Below are positions 1 through 8,148 of a stretch of DNA of 64,000 bases, piece after piece. Source of the stretch: Methanohalophilus levihalophilus. Lineage in GTDB: Archaea > Halobacteriota > Methanosarcinia > Methanosarcinales > Methanosarcinaceae. The translations under genes and the position numbers were made by a program. The notes below the pieces were generated by a model. The model had not been told where the DNA came from. It saw nothing but the letters and a program-made list of their open reading frames with translations, and made no database searches. The stretch's first letter is position 1; each line of letters opens with the position of its first letter. Location: contig NZ_JAGGLK010000002.1 in the NCBI RefSeq assembly GCF_017874375.1, positions 1 through 64,000 on the forward strand, read 5' to 3'.

Positions 1-51
1 TGGCTTAATCGAACACCGATAGCAGTAACCTCTGGCAGGATCAACCAGAAT
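1..51 (-). rRNA. rrs: 16S rRNA, 5' end only (partial)
   Basis: Read on the minus strand, the bases from 51 downward give the near-universal 5' start of archaeal 16S rRNA (ATTCTGGTTGATCCTGCC), followed by the conserved stretch ending in TTCGATTAAGCC. The gene runs off the left edge of the window, so only about 51 bases are visible. The rRNA operon therefore points left, away from the protein genes here. The exact mature 5' end is placed by similarity to the conserved start. Confidence 0.96.
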
Positions 52-91
52 TTACTATTACACACATTAAGATATTTGGTCAATTAAGGAA

Positions 92-133
92 TTGTCAGGG
101 AGCAATACACAATGGTATTGCAGCCCTGCACAA
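92..133 (-). other. Hairpin in the 16S leader
   Basis: An imperfect inverted repeat lies about 40 bases upstream of the mature 16S end. TTGT-CAGGG-AG-CAATAC pairs with GTATTG-CAG-CCCTG-C-ACAA around a six-base loop (acaatg). It lies within the transcribed leader. It could help fold or process the precursor. It is not the long 16S processing stem itself, whose partner lies downstream of 16S and outside the window. Confidence 0.5.
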
Positions 134-286
134 TGTTATTCCATTAATTCTGTTTCAATACCGAGTCAGAATTAATCGAACTGCCATATCACTAGTCAGA
201 CAGAATATAACTCCTGTCTCCATAAATTTGATATCAGAAGGTGATATTCCCGCAATGATATGCGAGAGATGATGGATAGTAAAGAT

Positions 287-296
287 CATATATAAG
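287..296 (-). promoter_or_regulatory. Possible second rRNA promoter (TATA box)
   Basis: On the minus strand this reads CTTATATATG, a good archaeal TATA element. Initiation about 25 bases downstream would fall near 262, giving a leader of about 210 bases before 16S. It is spaced about 100 bases from a stronger TATA box upstream, which would make tandem rRNA promoters, a common arrangement for rRNA operons. The call rests on motif match and position only. Confidence 0.4.
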
Positions 297-387
297 AGTT
301 TCCGTTCCGAAAAACCGGAGCAGAAAATCGTGACGCAGTGCCACATATGATCATCCCATCAGAAGCAGCCCTACAATTGCATAATCG

Positions 388-395
388 TATATAAA
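388..395 (-). promoter_or_regulatory. Probable main rRNA operon promoter (TATA box)
   Basis: The minus strand reads TTTATATA, a perfect match to the archaeal TATA consensus, about 340 bases upstream of the 16S 5' end. Predicted initiation is near 362. Long leaders are usual for archaeal rRNA operons. From 396 to about 730 no credible gene was found; the short open frames there overlap in several registers and resemble nothing known. Confidence 0.5.
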
Positions 396-736
396 CCTTG
401 CGTGCAATTGTCTGCATTTCAATCCCACATACCCAATATTCACCCATTATCCGGAAATATTGAATCAACATGACATCAATTTACGGATTTTTGATGCAGA
501 AAATATCAGATGTAGGGCTACTGAGATTCAAAATAAGAAGAAAATTAGGAACCCACTTCCAAAAACATGCTATTGCCAGGGTGACCACAAAAGGAATCAT
601 AAAATGTGTTTTACATTCCACAATAACAATCAAGAGCGGGAAGATTAAATTCAATGATGGCACCACATGAGTCAATTACTCATAACAAAAGCGGCGAATA
701 ACTCTTCAGATATCGGACGATTAATGCGCATACCTA

Positions 737-744
737 TTTATATC
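737..744 (+). promoter_or_regulatory. Predicted promoter of the leuA-like gene (TATA box)
   Basis: TTTATATC lies upstream of the leuA-like gene. Initiation about 25 bases downstream falls near 765-770, immediately before an ATG at 773 that opens a 14-codon frame. The main gene would then have an untranslated or leader-peptide region of about 50 bases. Confidence 0.45.
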
Positions 745-772
745 AGAAATAAGAAAGTAGGCATCGATTATC

Positions 773-817
773 ATGAATGCGAAGATTGAACTGAGGGATC
801 GCTTTTTACAGCGCTGA
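773..817 (+). other. Short upstream open frame (14 codons) before leuA
   Basis: ATG at 773 opens a frame of 14 codons (MNAKIELRDRFLQR) ending in TGA at 815-817, one base before the TTG taken as the start of the leuA-like gene. It is in a different frame from leuA and would be translated first from an mRNA starting near 767. It could couple translation to leuA. It holds only two Leu codons, so classical attenuation is not evident. Confidence 0.25.
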
Positions 818-818
818 T

Positions 819-2318
819 TTGCTTCGGGACCGACAGATAACCATTTTTGACACAACTCTTCGCGACGGGGAACAAACTCCCGGTGTATCCCTTACTCCTC
901 AGCAAAAAATTGATATTGCCTACCAACTCGACAAGCTTGGTGTCGATATCATAGAAGCTGGTTTTCCTATTGCTTCCGAAGGAGACAGGGAATCGGTACG
1001 TTCCATCGCCGCTGCGGGGCTGCCTTCAACAATGGTCTGCGGTTTGGCTCGCGTACTTTCAAAAGACATAGATACCTGCATAGATGTAGGTGTCGACATG
1101 GTGCACACCTTTGTATCCACCTCGGATATCCAGAGAATACACACCATTAAGAAAAGTCGCGAGGAAGTACTGGACATGGCAGTAAATGCCGTGGATCAAA
1201 TCAAGGATAGTGGCATCAAATGCATGTTTTCTGCCATGGATGCAACAAGGACTGATCTTGATTACCTTATACAAATATTCAAAGCGGTTGAAGATGCCAA
1301 GTGTGACATAATCAATGTACCTGATACTGTTGGCGTAATGGCACCATCCGGCATGTACAACCTTATCAAGAACATCAATGACGAAATCAATATTCCAATT
1401 GATACACATTGCCACAATGACTTCGGACTGGCAGTTGCCAACAGCCTCATGGCAGTCGAGGCTGGTGCAAGCCAGGCACAGGTTACCATTAATGGCCTCG
1501 GGGAAAGAGCAGGAAATGCAGACCTCGCTGAGACTGTAATGAGTTTGCAATCAATATACGGAGCAAGAACCAATATCAATACCGAGTATATTGTGGAAAC
1601 TGCCCGGTTGGTTGAAAGATACACAGGAATCGCTATTCCTGCACATACGCCTGTTGTTGGCGAAAATGCCTTTGCCCATGAATCAGGAATCCATACACAT
1701 GGAGTTCTTGAGAAGAGCGATACATTCGAACCGGGTATCATGACGCCAGAAATGGTAGGTCATACCCGAAGGATTGTACTGGGCAAACACGCAGGAAAGC
1801 ATGCCATAAGGAAGTCTCTTGAATCTGCAAACCTTGAACCTACAGATGAGCAACTTAACCTCATTATTGAAAGGGTAAAGGAAATTGCAGACAAAGGCAA
1901 GAAGATGACCGATGCAGATCTTTATGCGATTGCTTTTGCTGTGATGGGTAAGCCACAGGGTAAACCAGTCATCGATCTTAAGGAAGTCTCCGTGATGACA
2001 GGCAACATAACAACTCCTACCGCAGTGGTGAAAGCCATTGTGGACGGAGAGGAAAGAGTTGCCTCCGATGTTGGAATCGGACCAGTTGATGCAGCGCTTA
2101 ATGCCGTTTATGAGATTTCTGGCAAGCATACGGGCATCAAAATCCACGATTTCAGGATTGAAGCCGTAACCGGCGGTTCTGATGCAGTTGCAGAAGTCAT
2201 AATTGGAGTGCAGGATGAAAGGGGACGCATGGTTACCGCAAGAGCGGCAAACGCAGACATCGTCCTCGCTTCCGTGGAAGCCCTCGTAACATCTATTAAC
2301 ATGCTTCTCCAAACCTAA
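819..2318 (+). CDS. leuA: 2-isopropylmalate synthase / (R)-citramalate synthase family
   Basis: This 499-residue enzyme condenses acetyl-CoA with a 2-oxoacid, the first step of leucine synthesis (2-oxoisovalerate) or of the citramalate route to isoleucine (pyruvate). The HMGL-like TIM barrel starts with FDTTLRDGEQ (residues 10-19); the metal-binding HCHND motif is at 197-201 and NGLGERAGN follows near 224. Residues from about 370 form the C-terminal allosteric LeuA dimer domain. That domain argues against the shorter homocitrate synthase AksA. LeuA and CimA cannot be told apart by eye. The start is TTG, because the frame closes upstream at 792 with no ATG or GTG. Stop TAA. tatD follows 7 bases later, so co-transcription is likely. 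Confidence 0.88.
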   Translation: MLRDRQITIFDTTLRDGEQTPGVSLTPQQKIDIAYQLDKLGVDIIEAGFPIASEGDRESVRSIAAAGLPSTMVCGLARVLSKDIDTCIDVGVDMVHTFVSTSDIQRIHTIKKSREEVLDMAVNAVDQIKDSGIKCMFSAMDATRTDLDYLIQIFKAVEDAKCDIINVPDTVGVMAPSGMYNLIKNINDEINIPIDTHCHNDFGLAVANSLMAVEAGASQAQVTINGLGERAGNADLAETVMSLQSIYGARTNINTEYIVETARLVERYTGIAIPAHTPVVGENAFAHESGIHTHGVLEKSDTFEPGIMTPEMVGHTRRIVLGKHAGKHAIRKSLESANLEPTDEQLNLIIERVKEIADKGKKMTDADLYAIAFAVMGKPQGKPVIDLKEVSVMTGNITTPTAVVKAIVDGEERVASDVGIGPVDAALNAVYEISGKHTGIKIHDFRIEAVTGGSDAVAEVIIGVQDERGRMVTARAANADIVLASVEALVTSINMLLQT

Positions 2319-2325
2319 GAGAAGC

Positions 2326-3084
2326 ATGTTTTCTTCTATTATTGATTCTCATTGCCACCTCGATTTCCCTAAATTCAGCAAAGACCGGGATGAAGCAATT
2401 TCCCGGGCAAGGGAAGCCGGAGTGGAAGCGATGATTAACTCCGGAATAGATTTCAAGACAAACCTGTCCAGCTTGCGTCTTGCAGAACAATACGATTTTA
2501 TTTATGCGACCGCCGGACTTAGTCCTTCTGTTGCATCCACAAAGGACGATGAAAGAATCGGAGAAGTCCTGAAACAGCTTTCTGAGCTAGGAGAAAAAGT
2601 AATAGGAATCGGGGAAGCAGGGTTGGATTACTATCACTACAAGGAATTGGGGCAGCGCCAAAAACAGAAGGAAACGTTTGAAAAAGTCATTGAAATTGCC
2701 GATGGGTTCGGGAAACCTCTCATTATCCACGGACGAGATGCGGAAGACGAATGTTTTGAGATGTCGAAGAATCTGGAAACTGTTGTTTTTCATTGCTATG
2801 GAGGAAGCCTTGAAACAATGGAAAAAATTGCCGATGCCGGACATTACATTTCGATCCCGACCCTTGTCTGTTTCTCAGAACACCATCAGGAAATCGCAAA
2901 GAGTGTCCCGCAGGAATTAATGATCATTGAAACCGACAGCCCTTACCTTTCCCCAAGGAAAGGACGAAATGAACCTGCATACCTTGCGGATTCCCTTGAA
3001 GTAATTGCCAAGCTTCGCGGCATTACAGCAGAAGAGGTCGCAACCATTACAACAAAAAACACCAGGAAAGCTTTCAAAATATGA
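2326..3084 (+). CDS. tatD: TatD family metal-dependent hydrolase (DNase)
   Basis: This 252-residue protein belongs to the TatD amidohydrolase-fold family, 3'-5' exonucleases or DNases often tied to DNA repair. Visible are the first metal motif SHCHLD (residues 8-13), the bridging glutamate in GIGEAGLDYY, the histidine of IIHGRD, and the signature ETDSPYLSPRKGRNEP near the C-terminus that carries the catalytic aspartate. Length is normal for the family. It starts 7 bases after leuA and ends 12 bases before the next gene, so the three are likely one transcript. The substrate cannot be deduced from sequence. Confidence 0.88.
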   Translation: MFSSIIDSHCHLDFPKFSKDRDEAISRAREAGVEAMINSGIDFKTNLSSLRLAEQYDFIYATAGLSPSVASTKDDERIGEVLKQLSELGEKVIGIGEAGLDYYHYKELGQRQKQKETFEKVIEIADGFGKPLIIHGRDAEDECFEMSKNLETVVFHCYGGSLETMEKIADAGHYISIPTLVCFSEHHQEIAKSVPQELMIIETDSPYLSPRKGRNEPAYLADSLEVIAKLRGITAEEVATITTKNTRKAFKI

Positions 3085-3096
3085 AGGAGGGGAAAA

Positions 3097-3732
3097 ATGG
3101 AAGTAACCAAATTCACCACATCACAATATAATGCCAATTCATACCTCGTTAACGGTAAAATCCTGATTGACACAAGCATCGATACAGAACGGCTTATCAA
3201 GTTAATCGAGGAAAAAATCCCAATTGAACAAATCGAGCTAATAATCCTTACACATTGTCATTATGATCATACAGCCTCTGTGCCTGAAATCGTCAAAAAA
3301 AGTGGTGCAAAGGTCGGAATCCACAAACTTGACGGGGATTGTGTCATGGATACTGAAAAAAGTGTTTCATACCTTTTCGGCAAAGAAGCTCCCGAAATTG
3401 TGGCCAATGAGCTTTATGAGGATGGCGATACAATCGACATTGGAAGTGGAGAAAAACTGAAAATAATCCATACCCCGGGCCATACAAGAGGAGGCATCTG
3501 CCTTTATGAAAGAAACTCGAAAAGCCTCTTTTCCGGGGACACGGTTTTTTCATCTGGTGGTTTTGGTAGAACTGATTTCGAAGGGGGTTCCCGGGAAAAA
3601 ATAACCGAATCCATTGGTAAAATTGCAGAATTGGATGTTGAAACCCTTTACCCGGGACATGGACCTGTCACATCTGAAAATGCAAATCACCATATTCAAC
3701 TATCACATCGTGCTTCCAGAAGCATGTGGTAA
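3097..3732 (+). CDS. Metallo-beta-lactamase-fold hydrolase, glyoxalase II-like
   Basis: This 211-residue protein shows the full metal-site signature of the superfamily: THCHYDHTAS (H53, H55, D57, H58), HTPGHTRGG in the middle, GDTVF supplying the bridging aspartate, and YPGHG near the C-terminus. It resembles the short hydroxyacylglutathione-hydrolase-like proteins common in archaea, which lack glutathione and so act on other thioesters or unknown substrates. A strong ribosome site (AGGAGGGG) precedes the ATG. It sits between tatD and ygiQ with gaps of 12 and 9 bases. The substrate is unknown. Confidence 0.8.
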   Translation: MEVTKFTTSQYNANSYLVNGKILIDTSIDTERLIKLIEEKIPIEQIELIILTHCHYDHTASVPEIVKKSGAKVGIHKLDGDCVMDTEKSVSYLFGKEAPEIVANELYEDGDTIDIGSGEKLKIIHTPGHTRGGICLYERNSKSLFSGDTVFSSGGFGRTDFEGGSREKITESIGKIAELDVETLYPGHGPVTSENANHHIQLSHRASRSMW

Positions 3733-3741
3733 AGTGAAAAA

Positions 3742-5571
3742 ATGAAACAAAAAGACGATAATTCCCGTCCTCTCCCGATGAGCCTGAAGGAAGCTTCCGC
3801 CAGAGGCTGGGACAAGCTAGACATCATTATTGTCACGGGGGATGCATATATCGATCATCCTTCCTTCGGCGCTGCAATTATTGGCAGGGTTCTTGAAGAC
3901 AAAGGCTTACGTGTGGGAATAATCGCCCAGCCGACCTGGGAAAATACCGAGGATTTCCGGAAACTGGGTGAACCAGAACTGTTCTTTGCAGTAACAGCAG
4001 GAAACGTCGATTCAATGGTGTCGAATTATACACCGTCCCTGAAGCCCCGGAAAAAGGACATGTATTCCCCGGGAGGAAAGCCGGGAAGGCGCCCTGACAG
4101 AACTACAATTGTCTATTCCAATCGCATTCATGAAGCATATCCGGGTGTTCCTATTGTTATAGGGGGAATTGAAGCATCACTAAGGCGGTTTTCCCACTAT
4201 GATTTCCAATCGGATAAAGTTCGACAGTCCTTACTGGCCGATGCTCCGGCCGACATCCTGATTTTCGGCATGGGTGAATTGCAGACAACTGAACTGGCGG
4301 AGAGGATGAGGGAAGGGGGAGACATCCACCAGATCCGTGATGTTCCAGGGACAATGTGGAAAATTCCTCCAAAACAATGGCGAGATATACCCCATGAAAA
4401 TATTGTGGCCTTGCCTTCCTACAAAGAGGTTGTTGATGAAGACAACGCATTTGCAAAAGCCTTTGCAACCATCCACAGAGAACAGGATCCAATCCGTGGA
4501 AGTGCACTGGCACAGCCACACCCGAAGACTGTCGTAGTCCAGAACCCGCCTGCCAGATCCCTGACACAGGAAGAGCTCGATCACGTTTATGAGCTCCCGT
4601 TCACCAGAAAACCGCATCCATCTTACAAAGAACCAATACCGGCCATGGAAACCGTGAGATTTTCCCTTACCACCCACAGAGGATGTTTTGGTTCCTGCTC
4701 CTTCTGTGCAATAACATATCATCAGGGCCGGATGATCAGTTCGCGAAGCATTGGTTCAATCCTGAGGGAAGCAGAAATCCTGACGAAAATGAAAGAGTTC
4801 AAGGGAATCATTACAGGAGTCGGCGGGCCCACTGCTAACATGTATGGAATGAAGTGCAAGAAGTGGGATAAACAAGGGGCATGTTCCGCTAAAAACTGCC
4901 TTTACCCTGACATTTGCCCGTCACTTGATACCGATCATAGTGCAACCATGAAGCTCCTGACACAGCTTCGCAAAATGCCCGATGTACGCAAGGTCTTCGT
5001 AGGATATGGAATCCGACATGATCTTGCCCTTGAAAGCCCGGAGTATATGGAACTATTGTGCAGGCATCACATCAGCGGAAGATTGACTGTAGCGCCTGAA
5101 AGCTACAGCCCGGAAACCACTCAGCTTATGAGAAAACCCGCAAAGGAAGTCTTTGAGGAGTTCAACGAATTGTTCACTAAAACCAATAAAAAACTCAACA
5201 AGAAACAATATCTGTTGACATATCTTATGTCCGGACACCCCGGATGTGACTTTAGTGATATGGCAGACACTGCCGAATATATCCGGGACACAGGCCTTTA
5301 TACAGAACAGGTGCAGGATTTCACACCCACGCCAATGACCGCTTCCACATGCATGTATCACACAGGCATTGATCCTTTTACCGGAAAAAAAGTGAAAGTT
5401 GTGAAGGGAAGAAGGGACAAGAAAATAATGCGCTCAATGCTCCACTACCGGGAACCAAGAAACCGCAATCTGGTTTATGAAGGGCTCGAAAAGGCCGGAA
5501 GATTGGACCTTGTGGGAAATAGCCGGGATTGTTTAATACAAAAGAAAAAACCTCAGTCAAAAAGGAAATGA
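3742..5571 (+). CDS. YgiQ family radical SAM protein (UPF0313)
   Basis: This 609-residue protein matches the YgiQ family in length and layout. An N-terminal cobalamin-binding-like domain includes VTGDAYIDHPSFG, and a radical SAM core carries the cluster motif CFGSCSFC (C315, C319, C322). A second cysteine group (CKKWDKQGACSAKNCLYPDIC) follows at about residues 371-391, and the basic C-terminus is KKKPQSKRK. The family is widely conserved in anaerobes without an assigned reaction. It is the last gene of a run starting at leuA. A 19-base palindrome and a TATA box follow it and belong to the next gene. Confidence 0.82.
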   Translation: MKQKDDNSRPLPMSLKEASARGWDKLDIIIVTGDAYIDHPSFGAAIIGRVLEDKGLRVGIIAQPTWENTEDFRKLGEPELFFAVTAGNVDSMVSNYTPSLKPRKKDMYSPGGKPGRRPDRTTIVYSNRIHEAYPGVPIVIGGIEASLRRFSHYDFQSDKVRQSLLADAPADILIFGMGELQTTELAERMREGGDIHQIRDVPGTMWKIPPKQWRDIPHENIVALPSYKEVVDEDNAFAKAFATIHREQDPIRGSALAQPHPKTVVVQNPPARSLTQEELDHVYELPFTRKPHPSYKEPIPAMETVRFSLTTHRGCFGSCSFCAITYHQGRMISSRSIGSILREAEILTKMKEFKGIITGVGGPTANMYGMKCKKWDKQGACSAKNCLYPDICPSLDTDHSATMKLLTQLRKMPDVRKVFVGYGIRHDLALESPEYMELLCRHHISGRLTVAPESYSPETTQLMRKPAKEVFEEFNELFTKTNKKLNKKQYLLTYLMSGHPGCDFSDMADTAEYIRDTGLYTEQVQDFTPTPMTASTCMYHTGIDPFTGKKVKVVKGRRDKKIMRSMLHYREPRNRNLVYEGLEKAGRLDLVGNSRDCLIQKKKPQSKRK

Positions 5572-5587
5572 TTTTTCTTCCTTCAAA

Positions 5588-5606
5588 AACAGTAACGGTT
5601 ACTGTT
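5588..5606. promoter_or_regulatory. Perfect palindrome abutting a TATA box (putative operator)
   Basis: AACAGTAAC-G-GTTACTGTT is a perfect inverted repeat with 9-base arms around one central base. Its right arm runs directly into TTATATAG (5605-5612), a TATA box about 50 bases before the ATG at 5662. In archaea, repressors often bind such dyads at the TATA/BRE. No T-tract follows, so an intrinsic terminator for ygiQ is less likely. Confidence 0.5.
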
Positions 5607-5661
5607 ATATAGAATTGTGAATAACTGAAAAAATAGCTAGAATGCCCTTTCCGGAGAAAAT

Positions 5662-7122
5662 ATGACCACCCAAAAACAGGCATCCATTTTGGTTGTAGAT
5701 GACGAACCTGTCAATGTGGAGCTAATGGAAGCCATCCTTGGTGAGGATTACAATATCCAGAAAGCATATTCCGGCACCGACGCTTTTCAAGCCATCGAAT
5801 CGGAAAAACCCGATCTTATTTTGCTTGACATCATGATGCCTGACATCAGCGGTCACGAAGTTTGTGCCAGATTGAGACAGGAAGAAGATACGAAAATAAT
5901 TCCTGTGGTTATGATAACCGCTTTGCAGGACAAAAATGAGAAAATAAAAGGCCTTGAAAATGGCGCTGATGATTTTCTTACAAAGCCAGTTAATGCCGTT
6001 GCATTAAGAGCAAGAATACGCACACTCTTGAAAGTAAAAAAGCTTCAGGAAGATATTTACCAGGAGCGAAACCTTGCAAGAAAGTATATTGACGTAATCG
6101 GATCAGTCATGCTGATTCTGGATAAAGATCTCAATATCCAGCTTGCAAACCAGAAATCTAACCGGGTTTTTGGATCTGATCCCGGCAAACTAAATGGATT
6201 GAACCTCGTCGATACATTTATTCCTGAAAATGAGAAGGATAAGATTCGGGCATGGATGTCTGATTTTTCCGGAAAAATGAAATCTGAGTTCATTGAAACG
6301 TTCATAACAAGCAAAGATGGGGAAAAGAAGCTGCTCCGATGGAGAATGGCAACTCTTCATGAGAACACAGGCGAGATAAAGGAGATAGTGCTTTCTGCAG
6401 AAGATATCACTGCCCAGAAAGATACCGAAAAGCGCCTTTTAGAAGCGAATCGTGAACTTGAAACCATCGACCAGATTAAAAATGATTTCATTGCGAACAT
6501 GAGCCATGAGTTAAGAACACCATTAATCCCCATAAAAGGATTCAGTGAACTATTGTATCAGGAAAGATTAGGTGACTTAAACGAAAAACAAAAAAGCATC
6601 GCCGGATCAATAGCCAGGAATACATATATCCTCCAAAAGTTAATAGAATCCCTATTCTATATCACAAATGATATTCGTAAGACGATAAAGTATTCTTCAA
6701 GCCCGCTTGATATCAAGAAGATAGTTCGGAATACAATCGATGATATCTCAGTTCATTTTGAGAAAAAACAGCTTACTCCTGTTTTTGAAATGCCTGATGG
6801 CCTGCCCCCGGTACGTGGAAATCGCCCTTACCTGGAACGTGTTTTGATGCACCTCTTGGACGATATTATTGACGCAAGTCCACATGACACTAGCATCTCA
6901 ATTTCGGCTTCCAGGCAGCAAGGCAACATAATAATCCGGATGGAGAATCAGATGGAACCAATGTACATGCTGGTACCTCTTAGGCAAAAGGATATGGCTG
7001 GAATCAGCATCTGCAAAGGAATAATTGAAGCTCATAACGGAGAACTTAGCGTCAATGAGGAAAATGGATTTTGTCAGATAACTGTAGCTCTCCCATATCA
7101 GCAAAATTCTGGCGCTTTATAA
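5662..7122 (+). CDS. REC-PAS-histidine-kinase-like protein with degenerate ATPase domain
   Basis: 486 residues. A receiver domain (about 8-125) has the acidic pair VVDDEP and phosphoacceptor D56 in LILLDIMMPD. A PAS domain follows (about 140-255), then a HisKA dimerisation helix with H282 in NMSHELRTPL. The C-terminal HATPase region is degenerate. The N-box reads VLMHLLDDIIDAS, where an asparagine is expected at the first D of DDII, and no DxGxG (G1) motif is visible. AGISICKGIIEAHNGE remains from the segment after G2. ATP binding and autophosphorylation are therefore doubtful; it may act as a phosphorelay scaffold or a signal-responsive partner of other kinases. The gene appears monocistronic, and its stop overlaps that of the convergent glcF-like gene (shared TTATAA, 7117-7122). 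Confidence 0.78.
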   Translation: MTTQKQASILVVDDEPVNVELMEAILGEDYNIQKAYSGTDAFQAIESEKPDLILLDIMMPDISGHEVCARLRQEEDTKIIPVVMITALQDKNEKIKGLENGADDFLTKPVNAVALRARIRTLLKVKKLQEDIYQERNLARKYIDVIGSVMLILDKDLNIQLANQKSNRVFGSDPGKLNGLNLVDTFIPENEKDKIRAWMSDFSGKMKSEFIETFITSKDGEKKLLRWRMATLHENTGEIKEIVLSAEDITAQKDTEKRLLEANRELETIDQIKNDFIANMSHELRTPLIPIKGFSELLYQERLGDLNEKQKSIAGSIARNTYILQKLIESLFYITNDIRKTIKYSSSPLDIKKIVRNTIDDISVHFEKKQLTPVFEMPDGLPPVRGNRPYLERVLMHLLDDIIDASPHDTSISISASRQQGNIIIRMENQMEPMYMLVPLRQKDMAGISICKGIIEAHNGELSVNEENGFCQITVALPYQQNSGAL

Positions 7123-8148
7123 TAATTCTACAATATCTATTATCTTCTTTTTACATGCCTGCTCAAGATTGGAGCGGCACAGAGGACACGAAGTCACAAG
7201 CAACTCGGCTTCTTCGGGCATTTCACTTATTCTTCTTTCAGCTATTTTCAGGGAGAGATCAGGATATCCACGCCTGACTCCACCACCGCCGCCACAGCAG
7301 TGGGATGTTTCGTGATGAGATGCCATTTCAACCAGTGTTGTTGCTTCCTCGATTAATTTCCTTGGAGCATCATAAACGCCACCGCTCCTTCCGAGGTGAC
7401 AAGGGTCGTGGTAAGAAACAACGAGATCCTGCTTCTTGATATCAAGTGCTTCAATCTTGTCAGCCAGGAATTCAGCCACATGAATTATTTTGAGGTCGTC
7501 AGGATAGTATTTCCTGAGAGCTGCATAGCAGCCTGCACAACCGGTGATAATTGTATGAGCACCCATCTCCCTGATCTGCCTGATGTTATGCTCGATAAGT
7601 TCGGATGCATCGGAGCCAGTCCTTTCAAGAGGTGATCCGCAGCACACTTCATCGCTGAGGGGGGATACACCATATGGTTTTAAAAGTTCAAATGTTTTCT
7701 TCGCAACCTCTGGATAGCGATATGAATTCATGCATCCTACGAAATAAACGTACTCAGCCTTTTCAGGAAGTTCCTGTTCTTCCATCCAGTGCAGACGGGA
7801 TTTTTCCTCACCTAGAGGATTTCCTTTTTCAATTGTGGTCTCAGCCAAGCCCTTCTGGGCTTCTGTCTGTAGACCTTTCCCTGTAAGCTGCTTGCGTGCA
7901 CTTTCAACAACCGAAGGAGGAGTTGCACCTGCAGGACACATTTCTTCACACAATCCGCATGTCGTACAGGTAGCAATTGTTTTGATGATACTCTCATCTA
8001 TTTCCTGACCTTCAAGAATAGCATGAGATATCAAAACACGACCTCTGGCATTTGTGGATTCCCAGCCAAGCTCTTCAAAGACCGGACAGTATGCCCTGCA
8101 AGTTCCGCAGTGTACACATTTCAGAACGGTACGCAGATCTTCGGCCAT
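7117..8148 (-). CDS. GlcF/HdrD-like iron-sulfur protein with two CCG domains
   Basis: 343 residues. Two 4Fe-4S ferredoxin motifs lie at the N-terminus (CVHCGTCRAYCP and CTTCGLCEEMCP). Two complete CCG domains follow. The first runs from VGCMNS through CCGSP to CAGC; the second from DPCHLG through HCCGGGG to CPLC. Such domains bind non-cubane clusters in heterodisulfide reductase and occur in glycolate and lactate oxidase subunits. The ATG overlaps the stop of the upstream FAD subunit by one base (TGATG), so the two are translationally coupled and form a complex. The electron acceptor is unknown. The 3' end overlaps the convergent kinase-like gene by 6 bases. Confidence 0.82.
   Translation of the reverse strand: MAEDLRTVLKCVHCGTCRAYCPVFEELGWESTNARGRVLISHAILEGQEIDESIIKTIATCTTCGLCEEMCPAGATPPSVVESARKQLTGKGLQTEAQKGLAETTIEKGNPLGEEKSRLHWMEEQELPEKAEYVYFVGCMNSYRYPEVAKKTFELLKPYGVSPLSDEVCCGSPLERTGSDASELIEHNIRQIREMGAHTIITGCAGCYAALRKYYPDDLKIIHVAEFLADKIEALDIKKQDLVVSYHDPCHLGRSGGVYDAPRKLIEEATTLVEMASHHETSHCCGGGGGVRRGYPDLSLKIAERRISEMPEEAELLVTSCPLCRSNLEQACKKKIIDIVELL

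Noticed and set aside
460-675. Overlapping open frames of about 60 codons between the rRNA promoter and leuA
   Set aside because: They overlap in three registers on both strands, have no ribosome site, and their translations look like random sequence.
1059-2327. Long open frames antisense to leuA
   Set aside because: They mirror the coding strand, resemble no family, and lack ribosome sites; leuA is unmistakable.
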